Positions 11,630 through 20,042 of a DNA stretch of 64,000 bases are shown in pieces. The stretch is from contig CADBEB010000002.1 in assembly GCA_902793605.1 (NCBI GenBank), forward strand, positions 151,682-215,681. The letters are read 5' to 3'. The translations under genes were made by a program, and so were the position numbers. Source of the DNA: an uncultured Eubacteriales bacterium. Its GTDB lineage: Bacteria > Bacillota > Clostridia > Christensenellales > Aristaeellaceae. The number at the start of each line of letters is the position of its first letter. Position 1 is the stretch's first letter. The notes beneath the pieces are model-generated. The model was given only the letters and a program-made list of their open reading frames with translations, made no database searches and was not told the origin of the DNA.

Positions 11630-12190
11630 ATGTTCGGCGGAGCGGGCGGAGAGAAGCAGCGGATCCGGATGGAAACGAAGCAGGTGTCCATGAACCTAGA
11701 TCCGGCTTATCGGGCGGAGGCCAGCCGGTCCATTACGAAACAGGTGCTGGACCTGCCTGAATGGCGGAACGCGGAGACCGTCATGGCTTACGTGAGCATG
11801 GCGGAGGAGCCGGACACGAAGGAAATCATCCGGGCGGCGCTGGACGAAGGGAAAACTCTGCTGCTGCCCCGGTGCGTGGACCGGAACACCATGGTGGCGC
11901 TGCCGGTCAGCGACCCGGATACGCTGGAGAAGGGAATCCTGGGCATTCCGGAGCCGCCGGCCGCGGAAGGCACGGAGGTGCCGGCACCGGATCTGATCCT
12001 GGTGCCCTGTATGTGCGCGACCCCGAACGGGATCCGTCTGGGCCATGGCGCCGGGTACTACGACCGCTTCCTGACCGGACAGAAGGGGATGACGGTATGC
12101 CTCTGCTTCAGCCGGCTGCTGCGATCCGACCTGCCGGCGGAGGAAACGGACATCCCCGTGGATCTGGTGATCACCGACGAGGGGGATTGA
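11630..12190 (+). CDS. 5-formyltetrahydrofolate cyclo-ligase
   Basis: A 186-residue enzyme that converts 5-formyl-THF to 5,10-methenyl-THF with ATP. The family signature GIRLGHGAGYYDRFL (about residues 140-154) holds the folate- and ATP-binding residues; PDLILVPCMCA just before it is also typical. The usual N-terminal Arg/Lys-rich helix is short and modified. ATG 11630 is chosen over TTG 11624 because GGGGG at 11616-11620 is better spaced. It is next to dapA but has a separate function in one-carbon metabolism; the dapA promoter overlaps its stop codon. Confidence 0.9.
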   Translation: MFGGAGGEKQRIRMETKQVSMNLDPAYRAEASRSITKQVLDLPEWRNAETVMAYVSMAEEPDTKEIIRAALDEGKTLLLPRCVDRNTMVALPVSDPDTLEKGILGIPEPPAAEGTEVPAPDLILVPCMCATPNGIRLGHGAGYYDRFLTGQKGMTVCLCFSRLLRSDLPAEETDIPVDLVITDEGD

Positions 12191-12215
12191 CGCTGGTTTT
12201 CTCCTGCGGTACACT
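12187..12215 (+). promoter_or_regulatory. Promoter of the dapA-dapB-ddh operon
   Basis: TTGACG (12187-12192), 17-bp spacer, TACACT (12210-12215). The -35 overlaps the stop codon of the preceding gene. The 5' leader is only about 30 bases, so there is no room for a lysine riboswitch. Confidence 0.75.
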
Positions 12216-12251
12216 GCAAATTGGATCAATCATTCCGGAGGTGTTCAGAAA

Positions 12252-13145
12252 ATGAAGAACACGATCTTTACAGGCGTCGCGACCGCGATCATTACGCCCT
12301 TCACCGAAACGGGTGTGGACTGGGACGCTTTCGGCCGCCTGATCGAATACCAGCTGGCCGGCGGGATCAACGCCATCGTCGCGGCCGGAACGACCGGCGA
12401 GGGCAGCACCCTGACCGACCGGGAGCATGAGGACGTGATCGCCTTCTGCGTGAAGCAGGTGGCCGGCCGGGTGCCGGTGATCGCCGGGACCGGGTCCAAC
12501 AACACAGCCCACGCCATCGAGCGGACGCAGACGGCCTGCCGGGCCGGGGCGGACGCGGTGCTGCTGGTGACCCCTTACTATAACAAGACGACGCAGAAAG
12601 GCTTGATCGCCAGTTTCTCGGCGATCGCTGACGCGAGCAGCGTACCCTGTGTGCTGTACAACGTGCCTTCCCGCACGGGGTTGAACATGCTGCCCGAGAC
12701 GCTGGCGGTGCTGGCGAAGCACGAGCGGATCGCGGCCGTGAAGGAAGCCTGCGGGAATATCAGCCAGGTCGCGAAGGAGCGGCTGTTGTGCGGTGATGAC
12801 CTGGACGTATATTCCGGCTGTGACGACCAGACCGTGCCGACCCTGAGTCTGGGCGGCAAGGGACTCGTTTCCGTGGTCGCCAACATCCTGCCGAAGGAAA
12901 CGGCGGAGATCTGCACCCGCTTCTTCAGCGGGGATGTGCAGGGTGCCGCGGCGCTGCAGCTGAAGCTGCTGCCGCTGATGAACCAGCTGATGATCGAGAC
13001 CAATCCCATCCCGGCGAAGGCGGCCTGCGCGGCGATCGGTTTCGGACAGAACCTGCTGCGGCTGCCCCTGGTCCCGATGGAAGATGACAACCGGCAGAAG
13101 CTGCTGACGCTCATGCGGGAAGCCGGACTGGAGGTTAAGGAATGA
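12252..13145 (+). CDS. dapA: 4-hydroxy-tetrahydrodipicolinate synthase
   Basis: A 297-residue DHDPS that condenses pyruvate and aspartate semialdehyde, the first step committed to lysine and diaminopimelate. Visible features are GTTGEGSTL (about residues 44-52, pyruvate binding), the tyrosine region VLYNVPSRTG, and AAVKEACGN with the Schiff-base lysine K164. Standard length. It has a clear GGAGGTG binding site and overlaps dapB by four bases. Confidence 0.97.
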   Translation: MKNTIFTGVATAIITPFTETGVDWDAFGRLIEYQLAGGINAIVAAGTTGEGSTLTDREHEDVIAFCVKQVAGRVPVIAGTGSNNTAHAIERTQTACRAGADAVLLVTPYYNKTTQKGLIASFSAIADASSVPCVLYNVPSRTGLNMLPETLAVLAKHERIAAVKEACGNISQVAKERLLCGDDLDVYSGCDDQTVPTLSLGGKGLVSVVANILPKETAEICTRFFSGDVQGAAALQLKLLPLMNQLMIETNPIPAKAACAAIGFGQNLLRLPLVPMEDDNRQKLLTLMREAGLEVKE

Positions 13146-13879
13146 GGATCATCCTTTGCGGATATGGTGGACACATGGGACGGGAAGTGCGGACCTGCGC
13201 GGAGCGGGATGCGCACAGCGAGATCGTCGCGGGCGTGGACCCGATGATCCCGGCGGAGGGGATCTGTGTTTCCTCCTTCGCGGAATGCGAGGCAGAGGCG
13301 GACGTGATCATCGACTTCAGCCACCACAGCATGACCGGTGCGCTGCTGGACTTTGCGGAGGCTAAAAACCTGCCGGTGGTCCTGGCGACGACGGGGCAGA
13401 CGGACGAAGAGAAGGCCCGCATCCGGCAGGCGGCCGGGAAGATCCCGGTGTTCCTGGCGGCCAACTACTCTCTGGGCATCGCGACGCTGACGGACCTGGT
13501 GAAGCGTGCGGCGGCCCTGTATCCGGACGGGGAGATCGAGATCGTCGAGCAGCACCATGACCGGAAACTGGACGCACCGAGCGGAACGGCGCTGGCGCTG
13601 TTCAGCGCCGTGAAGGAAGTCCGGCCTGCGGCGGAGGCAAACTGCGGACGCAGCGGCCAGGGCAAGCGGACGAAAGACGAGGTCGGCATCCATGCGATCC
13701 GGATGGGCAACATCGTGGGTGTGCATGAGGTGATGATCGGCACGCAGAACGAGCGGATCACGCTGAAGCACGAGGCGTTCAGCCGCGGGGTGTTTGCGGA
13801 AGGCAGCATCAGGGCGGCGGCTTTCCTGGTCGGAAAGCCGGCGGGGATGTATGATATGAAAGACCTTCTGGAGGGATGA
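13142..13879 (+). CDS. dapB: 4-hydroxy-tetrahydrodipicolinate reductase
   Basis: A 245-residue NAD(P)H-dependent reductase. The N-terminal Rossmann motif is CGYGGHMGREV (residues 5-15), and the catalytic signature EIVEQHHDRKLDAPSGTAL (about 137-155) has the proton-donor histidine pair and the DAPSGT loop. It makes tetrahydrodipicolinate, the substrate of the next enzyme in the operon. It overlaps dapA upstream, and its stop sits within the binding-site region of ddh. Confidence 0.97.
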   Translation: MRIILCGYGGHMGREVRTCAERDAHSEIVAGVDPMIPAEGICVSSFAECEAEADVIIDFSHHSMTGALLDFAEAKNLPVVLATTGQTDEEKARIRQAAGKIPVFLAANYSLGIATLTDLVKRAAALYPDGEIEIVEQHHDRKLDAPSGTALALFSAVKEVRPAAEANCGRSGQGKRTKDEVGIHAIRMGNIVGVHEVMIGTQNERITLKHEAFSRGVFAEGSIRAAAFLVGKPAGMYDMKDLLEG

Positions 13880-13881
13880 CT

Positions 13882-14856
13882 ATGAAGATTGGCATTTATG
13901 GGTACGGGAACCTGGGAAAGGGTGTGGAGCTGGCGATCCGGCAGAATCCGGATATGGAGCTGTTCGGGATCTTTACCCGCCGCAACCCGAAGACGGTGAA
14001 GACCCTGACCGGCGCGCCGGTCTATGCGGCGGAGGAAGCCGAGGACTATGCCGGGGAGATCGACGCGATGATCATCTGCGGCGGCAGCGCCTCGGACCTG
14101 CCGGAGATGACGCCCATGCTGGCGCAGCATTTCAATGTGGTCGATTCCTTTGACACCCACGCGAAGGTGCCGGAGCACTTCGCCAACGTGGACAGGGCGG
14201 CCTTCACCCATGCGCATACGGCGATCATCAGCGCGGGATGGGATCCCGGCCTGTTCTCCCTGGCGCGGCTCTACATGAACATCGTCCTGCCGGACGGGAA
14301 GGACTACACCTTCTGGGGCCGCGGCGTCAGCCAGGGCCACAGCGACGCGATCCGCCGCATCCCGGGCGTGAAGGACGCACGGCAGTATACCGTGCCCGTG
14401 CCGGAAGCGCTGGAACGGGTCCGCAGGGGCGAGAACCCGGAACTGACCACGCGGCAGAAGCATACCCGCGAGTGCTACGTGGTGGCGGAAGAAGGCGCGG
14501 ACAAGGCGCTGATCGAGAAGCAGATCAAGGAAATGCCGAACTACTTCGCGGACTACGACGTGACCGTGAATTTCATCACCGAAGAGGAGATGAAGCGGGA
14601 TCATATGGAACTGCCGCACGGCGGGCAGGTGATCCGCTGCGGCTCTACCGGGGACGGGGAGCACAAGCACGTGATGGAGTTTTCGCTGAAGCTGGATTCC
14701 AATCCGGAGTTCACGGCCTCGGTGCTGGTGGCCTGCGCGAGGGCGGTCGTCCGGATGAACGGGCGGGAGATCTTCGGCTGCAAGACGCTGTTTGATGTGC
14801 CGCCGGCGGATCTGGCGTTTATGGATGCGGATGTCATGAGAAAGAAATTACTATAA
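13882..14856 (+). CDS. ddh: meso-Diaminopimelate dehydrogenase
   Basis: A 324-residue NADPH enzyme that aminates tetrahydrodipicolinate in one step to meso-diaminopimelate, bypassing the acylated intermediates. Features are the N-terminal IGIYGYGNLGKGVE dinucleotide fold, ICGGSASDLP, VDSFDTHAK, and the substrate region SAGWDPGLFSLARLY, all hallmarks of Ddh. ATG 13882 is preferred to ATG 13876 because GGAGGG ends right at 13875. With dapA and dapB it forms a complete short route from aspartate semialdehyde to the wall amino acid. A strong terminator follows at 14941. Confidence 0.96.
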   Translation: MKIGIYGYGNLGKGVELAIRQNPDMELFGIFTRRNPKTVKTLTGAPVYAAEEAEDYAGEIDAMIICGGSASDLPEMTPMLAQHFNVVDSFDTHAKVPEHFANVDRAAFTHAHTAIISAGWDPGLFSLARLYMNIVLPDGKDYTFWGRGVSQGHSDAIRRIPGVKDARQYTVPVPEALERVRRGENPELTTRQKHTRECYVVAEEGADKALIEKQIKEMPNYFADYDVTVNFITEEEMKRDHMELPHGGQVIRCGSTGDGEHKHVMEFSLKLDSNPEFTASVLVACARAVVRMNGREIFGCKTLFDVPPADLAFMDADVMRKKLL

Positions 14857-14860
14857 GCGC

Positions 14861-14916
14861 GCTTTCCACAAGGAAACGCACGCGCACCGCGCGCGTCAGC
14901 GCCCGGACCTTTTCGG
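14861..14916. repeat. Dispersed GC-rich repeat, copy 1
   Basis: Begins GCTTTCCACAAGGAAACGC, passes through GCGCACCGCGCGCG and ends GACCTTTTCGG. Closely similar in order and sequence to the copy at 52470 and more loosely to the one at 38068, all in the same orientation. It lies between the ddh stop and its terminator. The centre ACGCGC/GCGCGT can fold into a small hairpin. Confidence 0.7.
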
Positions 14917-14940
14917 TCATTTCTGGTTATTTGGATACAA

Positions 14941-14974
14941 TGAGGTATTTTAAGGAAATACCTCATTTTTTGTT
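14941..14974 (+). terminator. Terminator of the dap operon
   Basis: TGAGGTATTT (14941-14950), loop TAAGG, AAATACCTCA (14956-14965), then TTTTTT. Perfect 10-bp stem and T run. The gene-free stretch 14857-15229 also holds the dispersed repeat, an operator and the promoter of the sugar ABC operon. Confidence 0.92.
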
Positions 14975-15070
14975 GCGCAAAATATGACGGTCTGTAACAA
15001 TTACACGTGAAAAACGTTGAAAATAAAGGATGTAGCTGAGAAAGACCTGCGCAACAGCTGATCAGGGTTG

Positions 15071-15082
15071 GCAAACGTTTGC
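15071..15082. promoter_or_regulatory. LacI-type operator upstream of the sugar ABC operon
   Basis: GCAAACGTTTGC is a perfect 12-bp palindrome centred on CG, typical of LacI/GalR operators. The wider GGCAAACGTTTGCA differs from the CcpA cre consensus TGNAANCGNTNNCA at one position. It lies about 90 bp upstream of the -35, so activation or roadblock at a distance would be needed, or another promoter lies closer. Confidence 0.5.
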
Positions 15083-15167
15083 ATACTGAATGGACAACGA
15101 TTGAACATAATCATGGCAAAAAATGACAATAATTGACCAAATGTGCCATTGCGAAGGTACGTACAAT

Positions 15168-15197
15168 TTGACACAATAAATGCAGATGGCATTATAT
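15168..15197 (+). promoter_or_regulatory. Promoter of the sugar ABC operon
   Basis: TTGACA (15168-15173), 18-bp spacer, TTATAT (15192-15197). A perfect -35 with a fair -10, 33 bp upstream of the start codon of the binding protein. Confidence 0.7.
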
Positions 15198-15229
15198 GCC
15201 AAAACGTAAAAAAAATGGAGGAAAAGACT

Positions 15230-16951
15230 ATGAGGAAAATCCTGGCTGCCCTGTTGGTGCTGGCGATGGTTCTCGCGCTCGTTCCCGCCGTGATGGCTGA
15301 AGGTGAAGCGCTCGAGCCCATTACCCTGACTGTGTTCCGCGGCGATCCCGGCGATCAGCCCACGGACGACAACAAGATCTACAAGAAGATCGAAGAGAAA
15401 TTCGGCGTGACCTTCAAGTTCGAGTTCCTCGCGGGCGATCTGGATGAGAAGCTGGGCATGATGATTGCTGCAGAAGACTATCCGGATCTGTTCGATGGCG
15501 GCAACAGCGCTGACAAGATCATCGAAGCCGGCGCCCTGATCAACCTGCTGGACTATGTCTCCCCCGAGAAGACCCCCCGCCTCTGGGCACACATCGAGCC
15601 CCAGAAGGCCCGCCTGATCGACAAGGTGGACGGCGTGGATACCCTCTACATCATCCCGAACTACGGCCTTGCTGACGGCGAGCAGATCGCCCTGAGCGTC
15701 GGCGGCCCCGCCTTCTTCCTCCAGAAGCAGGTTCTGGCGGATGCCGGATATCCCGCTGTGAAGGACATCACCCTGGACGGTTACTTCGACCTGATCGAGG
15801 GCTTCCTGGCCAAGCATCCCGAGAATGACAAGGGCCAGCCCTACACCGGTTTCGCCATCCTGTGCGAAGACTGGCGTCATTTCTGCCTGATCAACCCCGT
15901 GCAGCACCTGATGGGCCGCCCGAACGACGGTGAAGTGCTGATCGACGTGAACGATCCCGACTTCCATACCGAAACATTCATCGACAAGCCCTATGCCAAG
16001 GCCTACTACAAGAAGCTGAACGAAGAATTCCACAAGGGCCTGATCAACAAGGACACCTTCGTCATGAACTATGACCAGTACATCGCTGCGATCTCCAGCG
16101 GCACCATCCTGGGCATGTTCGACCAGGCCTGGGACTTCGGTACTGCCACCTCCGCCCTGCTCGATGCCAAGATGTTCGAGAACACCTATGTGGCTCTCGG
16201 CCCGGTCTACAGCGAGAAGGATATCGAAGGCGTTGCGCTGCCCTCCGAAAACTGGAAGATCGAAGAGCATTACCTGAACGGTTCTCTGCCGAACGTCCGC
16301 CGCGGCTTCGGTATCTCCACCAAGTGCACCTGCCCCGAGCGCATTGTCGCGATGTGGGAAGAAATGATGAGCGACGAATGGCAGCTGCTCTTCAACTGGG
16401 GTGTTGAAGGCGAAGACTACAGCATCACCGACGAAGGCCGCCTGTCCATGACCGAAGAACAGTACTACAACACCCAGGATGCCAACTGGAAGCTGGCCAA
16501 CAAGGCCGAAGCCTTCACCCAGAGCAGCCCCAAGAAGCAGGGCTGGATCATGAACGACATCCAGGTTGGTGACAAGGTCGTCAAGGCCGGCAACTGCTGG
16601 GAGCCCGGCAACCAGGATGAAATCGTCCTCGGCCTGATGAACGACTACGACAAGGAATTCCTGGGCCACTACGGCTACTCCAAGTGGGCTGACTTCGTCA
16701 ATCCTCCGATCGAACTGGCTCCCTTCGGAGAAGCCTGGCAGATCGACTACAGCCCCGTGGATGTTGAGCACACCGACTTCTGCGCGATCCAGGATAAGGA
16801 TCTGCCGGAACTGATCATGTGCGATCCCGCCGAGTTCGATGCCAAGTGGGATGCCTTTGTTGAGGAAATCACTCCCTCCGCCAAGGTGTTCCAGGATTAC
16901 ATGCAGGAGCATGTCGTCATCGAAGCGCACAAGGTGCTGGATAACAAATAA
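15230..16951 (+). CDS. Extracellular sugar-binding protein of an LplABC-type ABC transporter
   Basis: A 573-residue family 1 solute-binding protein. Residues 1-24 are a Sec signal peptide (RK, long Leu/Val core, AVMAEG); there is no lipobox cysteine, so membrane anchoring would have to come from an uncleaved signal or another partner. The mature part begins ITLTVFRGDPGDQ and has the two-lobed pattern of large oligosaccharide binders (YtcQ/LplA-like, about 550 residues). ATG 15230 follows GGAGG. It lies upstream of two permeases, separated by a hairpin that may favour more binding protein than permease. Substrate unknown; complex plant saccharides are likely for this family (inference). Confidence 0.88.
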   Translation: MRKILAALLVLAMVLALVPAVMAEGEALEPITLTVFRGDPGDQPTDDNKIYKKIEEKFGVTFKFEFLAGDLDEKLGMMIAAEDYPDLFDGGNSADKIIEAGALINLLDYVSPEKTPRLWAHIEPQKARLIDKVDGVDTLYIIPNYGLADGEQIALSVGGPAFFLQKQVLADAGYPAVKDITLDGYFDLIEGFLAKHPENDKGQPYTGFAILCEDWRHFCLINPVQHLMGRPNDGEVLIDVNDPDFHTETFIDKPYAKAYYKKLNEEFHKGLINKDTFVMNYDQYIAAISSGTILGMFDQAWDFGTATSALLDAKMFENTYVALGPVYSEKDIEGVALPSENWKIEEHYLNGSLPNVRRGFGISTKCTCPERIVAMWEEMMSDEWQLLFNWGVEGEDYSITDEGRLSMTEEQYYNTQDANWKLANKAEAFTQSSPKKQGWIMNDIQVGDKVVKAGNCWEPGNQDEIVLGLMNDYDKEFLGHYGYSKWADFVNPPIELAPFGEAWQIDYSPVDVEHTDFCAIQDKDLPELIMCDPAEFDAKWDAFVEEITPSAKVFQDYMQEHVVIEAHKVLDNK

Positions 16952-16965
16952 TCCATAACAATCGA

Positions 16966-16997
16966 ATCATGGGGAGAGCTCTGCCTCTCCCCATGAT
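16966..16997 (+). terminator. Intercistronic hairpin after the binding-protein gene
   Basis: A perfect 13-bp stem, ATCATGGGGAGAG (16966-16978) pairing with CTCTCCCCATGAT (16985-16997), loop CTCTGC, followed by CTTTTC. The short T tract suggests partial termination or 3' protection of the upstream message, as in other binding-protein operons. Confidence 0.7.
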
Positions 16998-17022
16998 CTT
17001 TTCGGAAAGGGGCTAGCAAACC

Positions 17023-17979
17023 ATGACCAGTATCGCGCGGAGCGCCCGGAAGGAAATGAAGCCTGTACGGAAACGGGGTTTCTTCGCTACCCTGGGATCC
17101 CAGTGGCAGCTGATGATCATGTCTGTACCGATGTTCCTGTACGTCCTTTTCTTCAACTATTATCCGATGTATTTCTGGATCACGGCATTCCAGGATTACA
17201 AACCCAAACTGGGCGTCGCCGGCAGCAAATTTGTCGGACTGAAGAACTTCGAATGGCTGTTCGGCCGTGCGGACTTCATCAACAGCATCCGGAACACGCT
17301 GGCCATGAGCGTGATCAACCTGGTCTTCGGCACGGTGGCAGCCGTGCTGCTGGCTGTGCTCCTGAACGAGGTGCGCAACCGGAAATTCAAGCGCACGGTG
17401 CAGACCGTGACCTATCTGCCCCACTTCCTGTCGATGGTCATCGTCGTGGGTATGGCGCAGAATCTGTTCGCCAGCACCGGCTCCATCAATGAACTGCTGA
17501 TGGGTCTGGGCCTGGTGAAGGAACCCGTCTTCTTCCTTGGAGAAGGCAAATATTTCTGGTGGATGGTCGGCGTGATCAACGTATGGAAGGAAGTCGGCTG
17601 GGGCACCATCATCTATATCTCCGCCATGACGGCGATCGATCCCTGCCTGTATGAGGCAGCTTCCATTGACGGCGCAGGCCGCTTCCAGCGGATCCTGCAC
17701 GTGACCCTCCCCGGGATCAAATCCACCTTCGTGATCCTGCTGATCATGAACATCGGCCACCTGATGGAGGCCGGGTTCGAGATCCAGTACCTGCTCGGAA
17801 ATGCCCAGGTGCTCGACTATTCGCAGACGATCGACGTGTTCGTGCTGAAGTACGGTATCTCCAAGCAGCAGTACGGCGTGGCGACGGCAGCCGGTATGTT
17901 CAAGAGCATTGTGGCGATCATCCTGCTGATGGTGGCGAACTTCACCGCCAAGAAGCTGGACGAAGATACGCTGATCTGA
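17023..17979 (+). CDS. Sugar ABC transporter permease, LplB/UgpA type
   Basis: A 318-residue inner-membrane permease with six predicted helices after a basic N-terminus. The cytoplasmic EAA loop is EAASIDGAGRFQRILHVTLP (about residues 210-229), which docks on the ATPase. It pairs with the next permease to form the translocation pore. No ATPase gene is nearby, so a shared MsmX/UgpC-type ATPase encoded elsewhere must energise it, which is usual for this subfamily. Confidence 0.9.
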   Translation: MTSIARSARKEMKPVRKRGFFATLGSQWQLMIMSVPMFLYVLFFNYYPMYFWITAFQDYKPKLGVAGSKFVGLKNFEWLFGRADFINSIRNTLAMSVINLVFGTVAAVLLAVLLNEVRNRKFKRTVQTVTYLPHFLSMVIVVGMAQNLFASTGSINELLMGLGLVKEPVFFLGEGKYFWWMVGVINVWKEVGWGTIIYISAMTAIDPCLYEAASIDGAGRFQRILHVTLPGIKSTFVILLIMNIGHLMEAGFEIQYLLGNAQVLDYSQTIDVFVLKYGISKQQYGVATAAGMFKSIVAIILLMVANFTAKKLDEDTLI

Positions 17980-17992
17980 GGAGGGGACGAAA

Positions 17993-18910
17993 ATGACAAC
18001 GGCAACGGTCAATGCACCCAGAAAAAGAAAAAACCGGGACCTTGCGTTCCCGATCGTCAATACAATCATCCTCATTCTGCTGATGTTCATCACCCTGTAT
18101 CCCGTCATCAACACCGTGGCATACTCCTTCAACGACGGCACGGACGCGCTGCGCGGCGGGATCGGTCTGTGGCCCCGGGTGTTCAGCACGAAGAGCTATA
18201 CCTCGATCCTTTCGGACAGCGACGTTTACCAGGCGGCGTTCATCTCCGCGGCCAAGACGGTCCTGACCACGCTGCTGAACCTGTTCTGGACCGGGATGCT
18301 GGCCTACGCTCTCTCCCGGAAGGAATATGTGCTGCGTAAGGTGATCACCACGGTGCTGGTGCTGACGATGTACGTCAACGCCGGCATGATTCCGAACTAC
18401 CTGCTGATCTCCAAGACGCTGGGCCTCCGGAACACCTTCCTGGTGTACATCATCCCGACGATGTTCTCCTGTTTCAACATGATCGTGATCCGGACCTACA
18501 TCGGCGGCCTGCCGGACGCGCTGGTGGAATCCGCGCGCATCGACGGCGCCGGCGACCTCCGGGCTTACTGGCAGATCATCTTCCCGCTGTGCACCCCGGT
18601 GCTGGCAACGGTCGCCCTGTTCGTGGCCGTCGGCGCGTGGAACAGCTGGTTTGACACCTATCTGTACTGCGGCAGCGAGAAAGACCTGTATACGCTGCAG
18701 TATATCCTGAAGATGAAACTGGCAACGACGCAGAACAGCGCCAACGCGGCGCAGACGTCGGTGGAGGCGCTGAAGAATACGACGCTGACCACGCCGGTCA
18801 CGATCCGGTGCTCGATCACGGTAATCTCCACCGTGCCGATCCTGATCGTCTATCCGTTCCTGCAGAAGTATTTTGTGACAGGCATGGCGCTGGGCGCTGT
18901 CAAGGGATAA
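17993..18910 (+). CDS. Sugar ABC transporter permease, LplC/UgpE type
   Basis: A 305-residue second permease, with six membrane helices and the EAA-type loop ESARIDGAGDLRAYWQIIFP (about residues 180-199). It starts 14 bases after the first permease with a GAGGGG binding site. The C-terminal KYFVTGMALGAVKG ending is characteristic of the YtcP/LplC branch. Together with the two preceding genes it forms one importer. Confidence 0.9.
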   Translation: MTTATVNAPRKRKNRDLAFPIVNTIILILLMFITLYPVINTVAYSFNDGTDALRGGIGLWPRVFSTKSYTSILSDSDVYQAAFISAAKTVLTTLLNLFWTGMLAYALSRKEYVLRKVITTVLVLTMYVNAGMIPNYLLISKTLGLRNTFLVYIIPTMFSCFNMIVIRTYIGGLPDALVESARIDGAGDLRAYWQIIFPLCTPVLATVALFVAVGAWNSWFDTYLYCGSEKDLYTLQYILKMKLATTQNSANAAQTSVEALKNTTLTTPVTIRCSITVISTVPILIVYPFLQKYFVTGMALGAVKG

Positions 18911-18945
18911 TCCAAAGAAAATGAACTTGAAGGGAGGGTAGTCCG

Positions 18946-19851
18946 GTGGCAGAGGTCAGGATAAGGGAAAACACCGTTCGGGCTGCCCGCTATGAAGACG
19001 GTTTCCGCGTGCTGCAGGGCAGGCGGGAATACGTCACCTATCCGGACGACTCTTCCGTCCGGGTCTGGTTCTCGGATGTGCCGTGGCGGTATGAGATGCA
19101 CGACCATTCCGCGGTGGAGATCCTGCTGACGCTGGAAGGATCGGTCACCTATACCGTGGAGGATACGGTCTACCAGGTCCGGAAGGGCGAGGTTCTCCTC
19201 ATCCCGCCGGACATGCAGCACTCGCTCACCATGGGCGAGGGGAGCAGCCGTTATCTCTACCTGCTCGAGCCGGAAGGCCTTCTGAGCATGCGCGACATCA
19301 AGGCGCTGAACCCCCACTTCCACCGCCCCTTTCACCTTCACGACGGATCCGATGCGCACGTCCGGATCCGGGAGACGCTTCTGCGAATGCAGGACGCCTA
19401 TGAGAAGCGGGAGATGATGTGGAACACCGTGTGCTACAGTTATCTGCTGCGGATCTACGCGATCCTCGGGCAGCGGTACCTGAATGGCGTGCGCGCGCGA
19501 ACGGCTGACGGCGGGCGCCTCGTGGAATCCGAAGTGATCACCGCGGCTATGACCTATATCAACAACCACTACCAGCAGGACCTGTCTCTGGAGGACGTGG
19601 CGGGGTTTGCCGGCTTCAGCCGGTATTACTTCTCCCGCTCGTTCAAGAAGCAGACGGGCTATTCCTTCAAGGATTACCTGTGCCAGAAGCGGCTGCAGGT
19701 GGCAGTGGACCTGCTGATCCGGACGGACAAGTCCATGAAGGACGTGGCGCTGGAGAGCGGCTTCGGCAGCGTGGCGACGTTCAACCGGGTGTTCCGGGAG
19801 AAGAAGGGATGCACGCCCACGCAATTCCGCGCGATTTACGGAATGTACTAA
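18946..19851 (+). CDS. AraC-family regulator with cupin domain
   Basis: A 301-residue DNA-binding regulator. Residues about 40-130 are an AraC-type cupin with H-x-H-like VPWRYEMHDHSAVEIL and a GEVLLIPPDMQHSL strand, the usual sugar-sensing pocket. Residues 195-300 hold two helix-turn-helix motifs, LEDVAGFAGFSRYYFSRSFK and MKDVALESGFGSVATFNRVF. It is read from GTG 18946 after GAAGGGAGGG, 35 bases behind the permease gene. It probably activates this ABC operon in response to the imported sugar (inference). Confidence 0.9.
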   Translation: MAEVRIRENTVRAARYEDGFRVLQGRREYVTYPDDSSVRVWFSDVPWRYEMHDHSAVEILLTLEGSVTYTVEDTVYQVRKGEVLLIPPDMQHSLTMGEGSSRYLYLLEPEGLLSMRDIKALNPHFHRPFHLHDGSDAHVRIRETLLRMQDAYEKREMMWNTVCYSYLLRIYAILGQRYLNGVRARTADGGRLVESEVITAAMTYINNHYQQDLSLEDVAGFAGFSRYYFSRSFKKQTGYSFKDYLCQKRLQVAVDLLIRTDKSMKDVALESGFGSVATFNRVFREKKGCTPTQFRAIYGMY

Positions 19852-19861
19852 GGGATAAGGA

Positions 19862-19887
19862 CAGGGGCTTTAGCTCCTGCCCTTTTT
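19862..19887 (+). terminator. Terminator of the sugar ABC operon
   Basis: CAGGGGCT (19862-19869) pairs with AGCTCCTG (19872-19879) apart from one wobble, followed by CCCTTTTT. The closing loop is about six bases once the inner pairs open. Confidence 0.75.
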
Positions 19888-20042
19888 GGCGCGTTGTCAG
19901 CAGGGCGGTAAATATGGTATCATACGATCGCCGAAGGCGAAAAAGAATGGTTGCCTCGCGGATGAAAAATGCGGCGGCCTTCGTTTGATTATTGAAGACG
20001 TGCTTCGGGAGAAGCATCAGAAAGCAAAAAAGGATGATCCGG

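Noticed and set aside
12191..12251. Possible lysine riboswitch before dapA
   Set aside because: The promoter -10 ends at 12215, leaving about 30 bases of leader, far too short for that riboswitch.
14981..15070. Possible tRNA or small RNA gene in the gap before the sugar ABC operon
   Set aside because: No cloverleaf or TPsiC-like GGTTCGA box was found; the sequence is unstructured apart from the operator.
15062..16930. A 622-codon minus-strand frame opposite the sugar-binding protein
   Set aside because: It only reflects codon bias of the plus-strand gene, which has a signal peptide, promoter and binding site.
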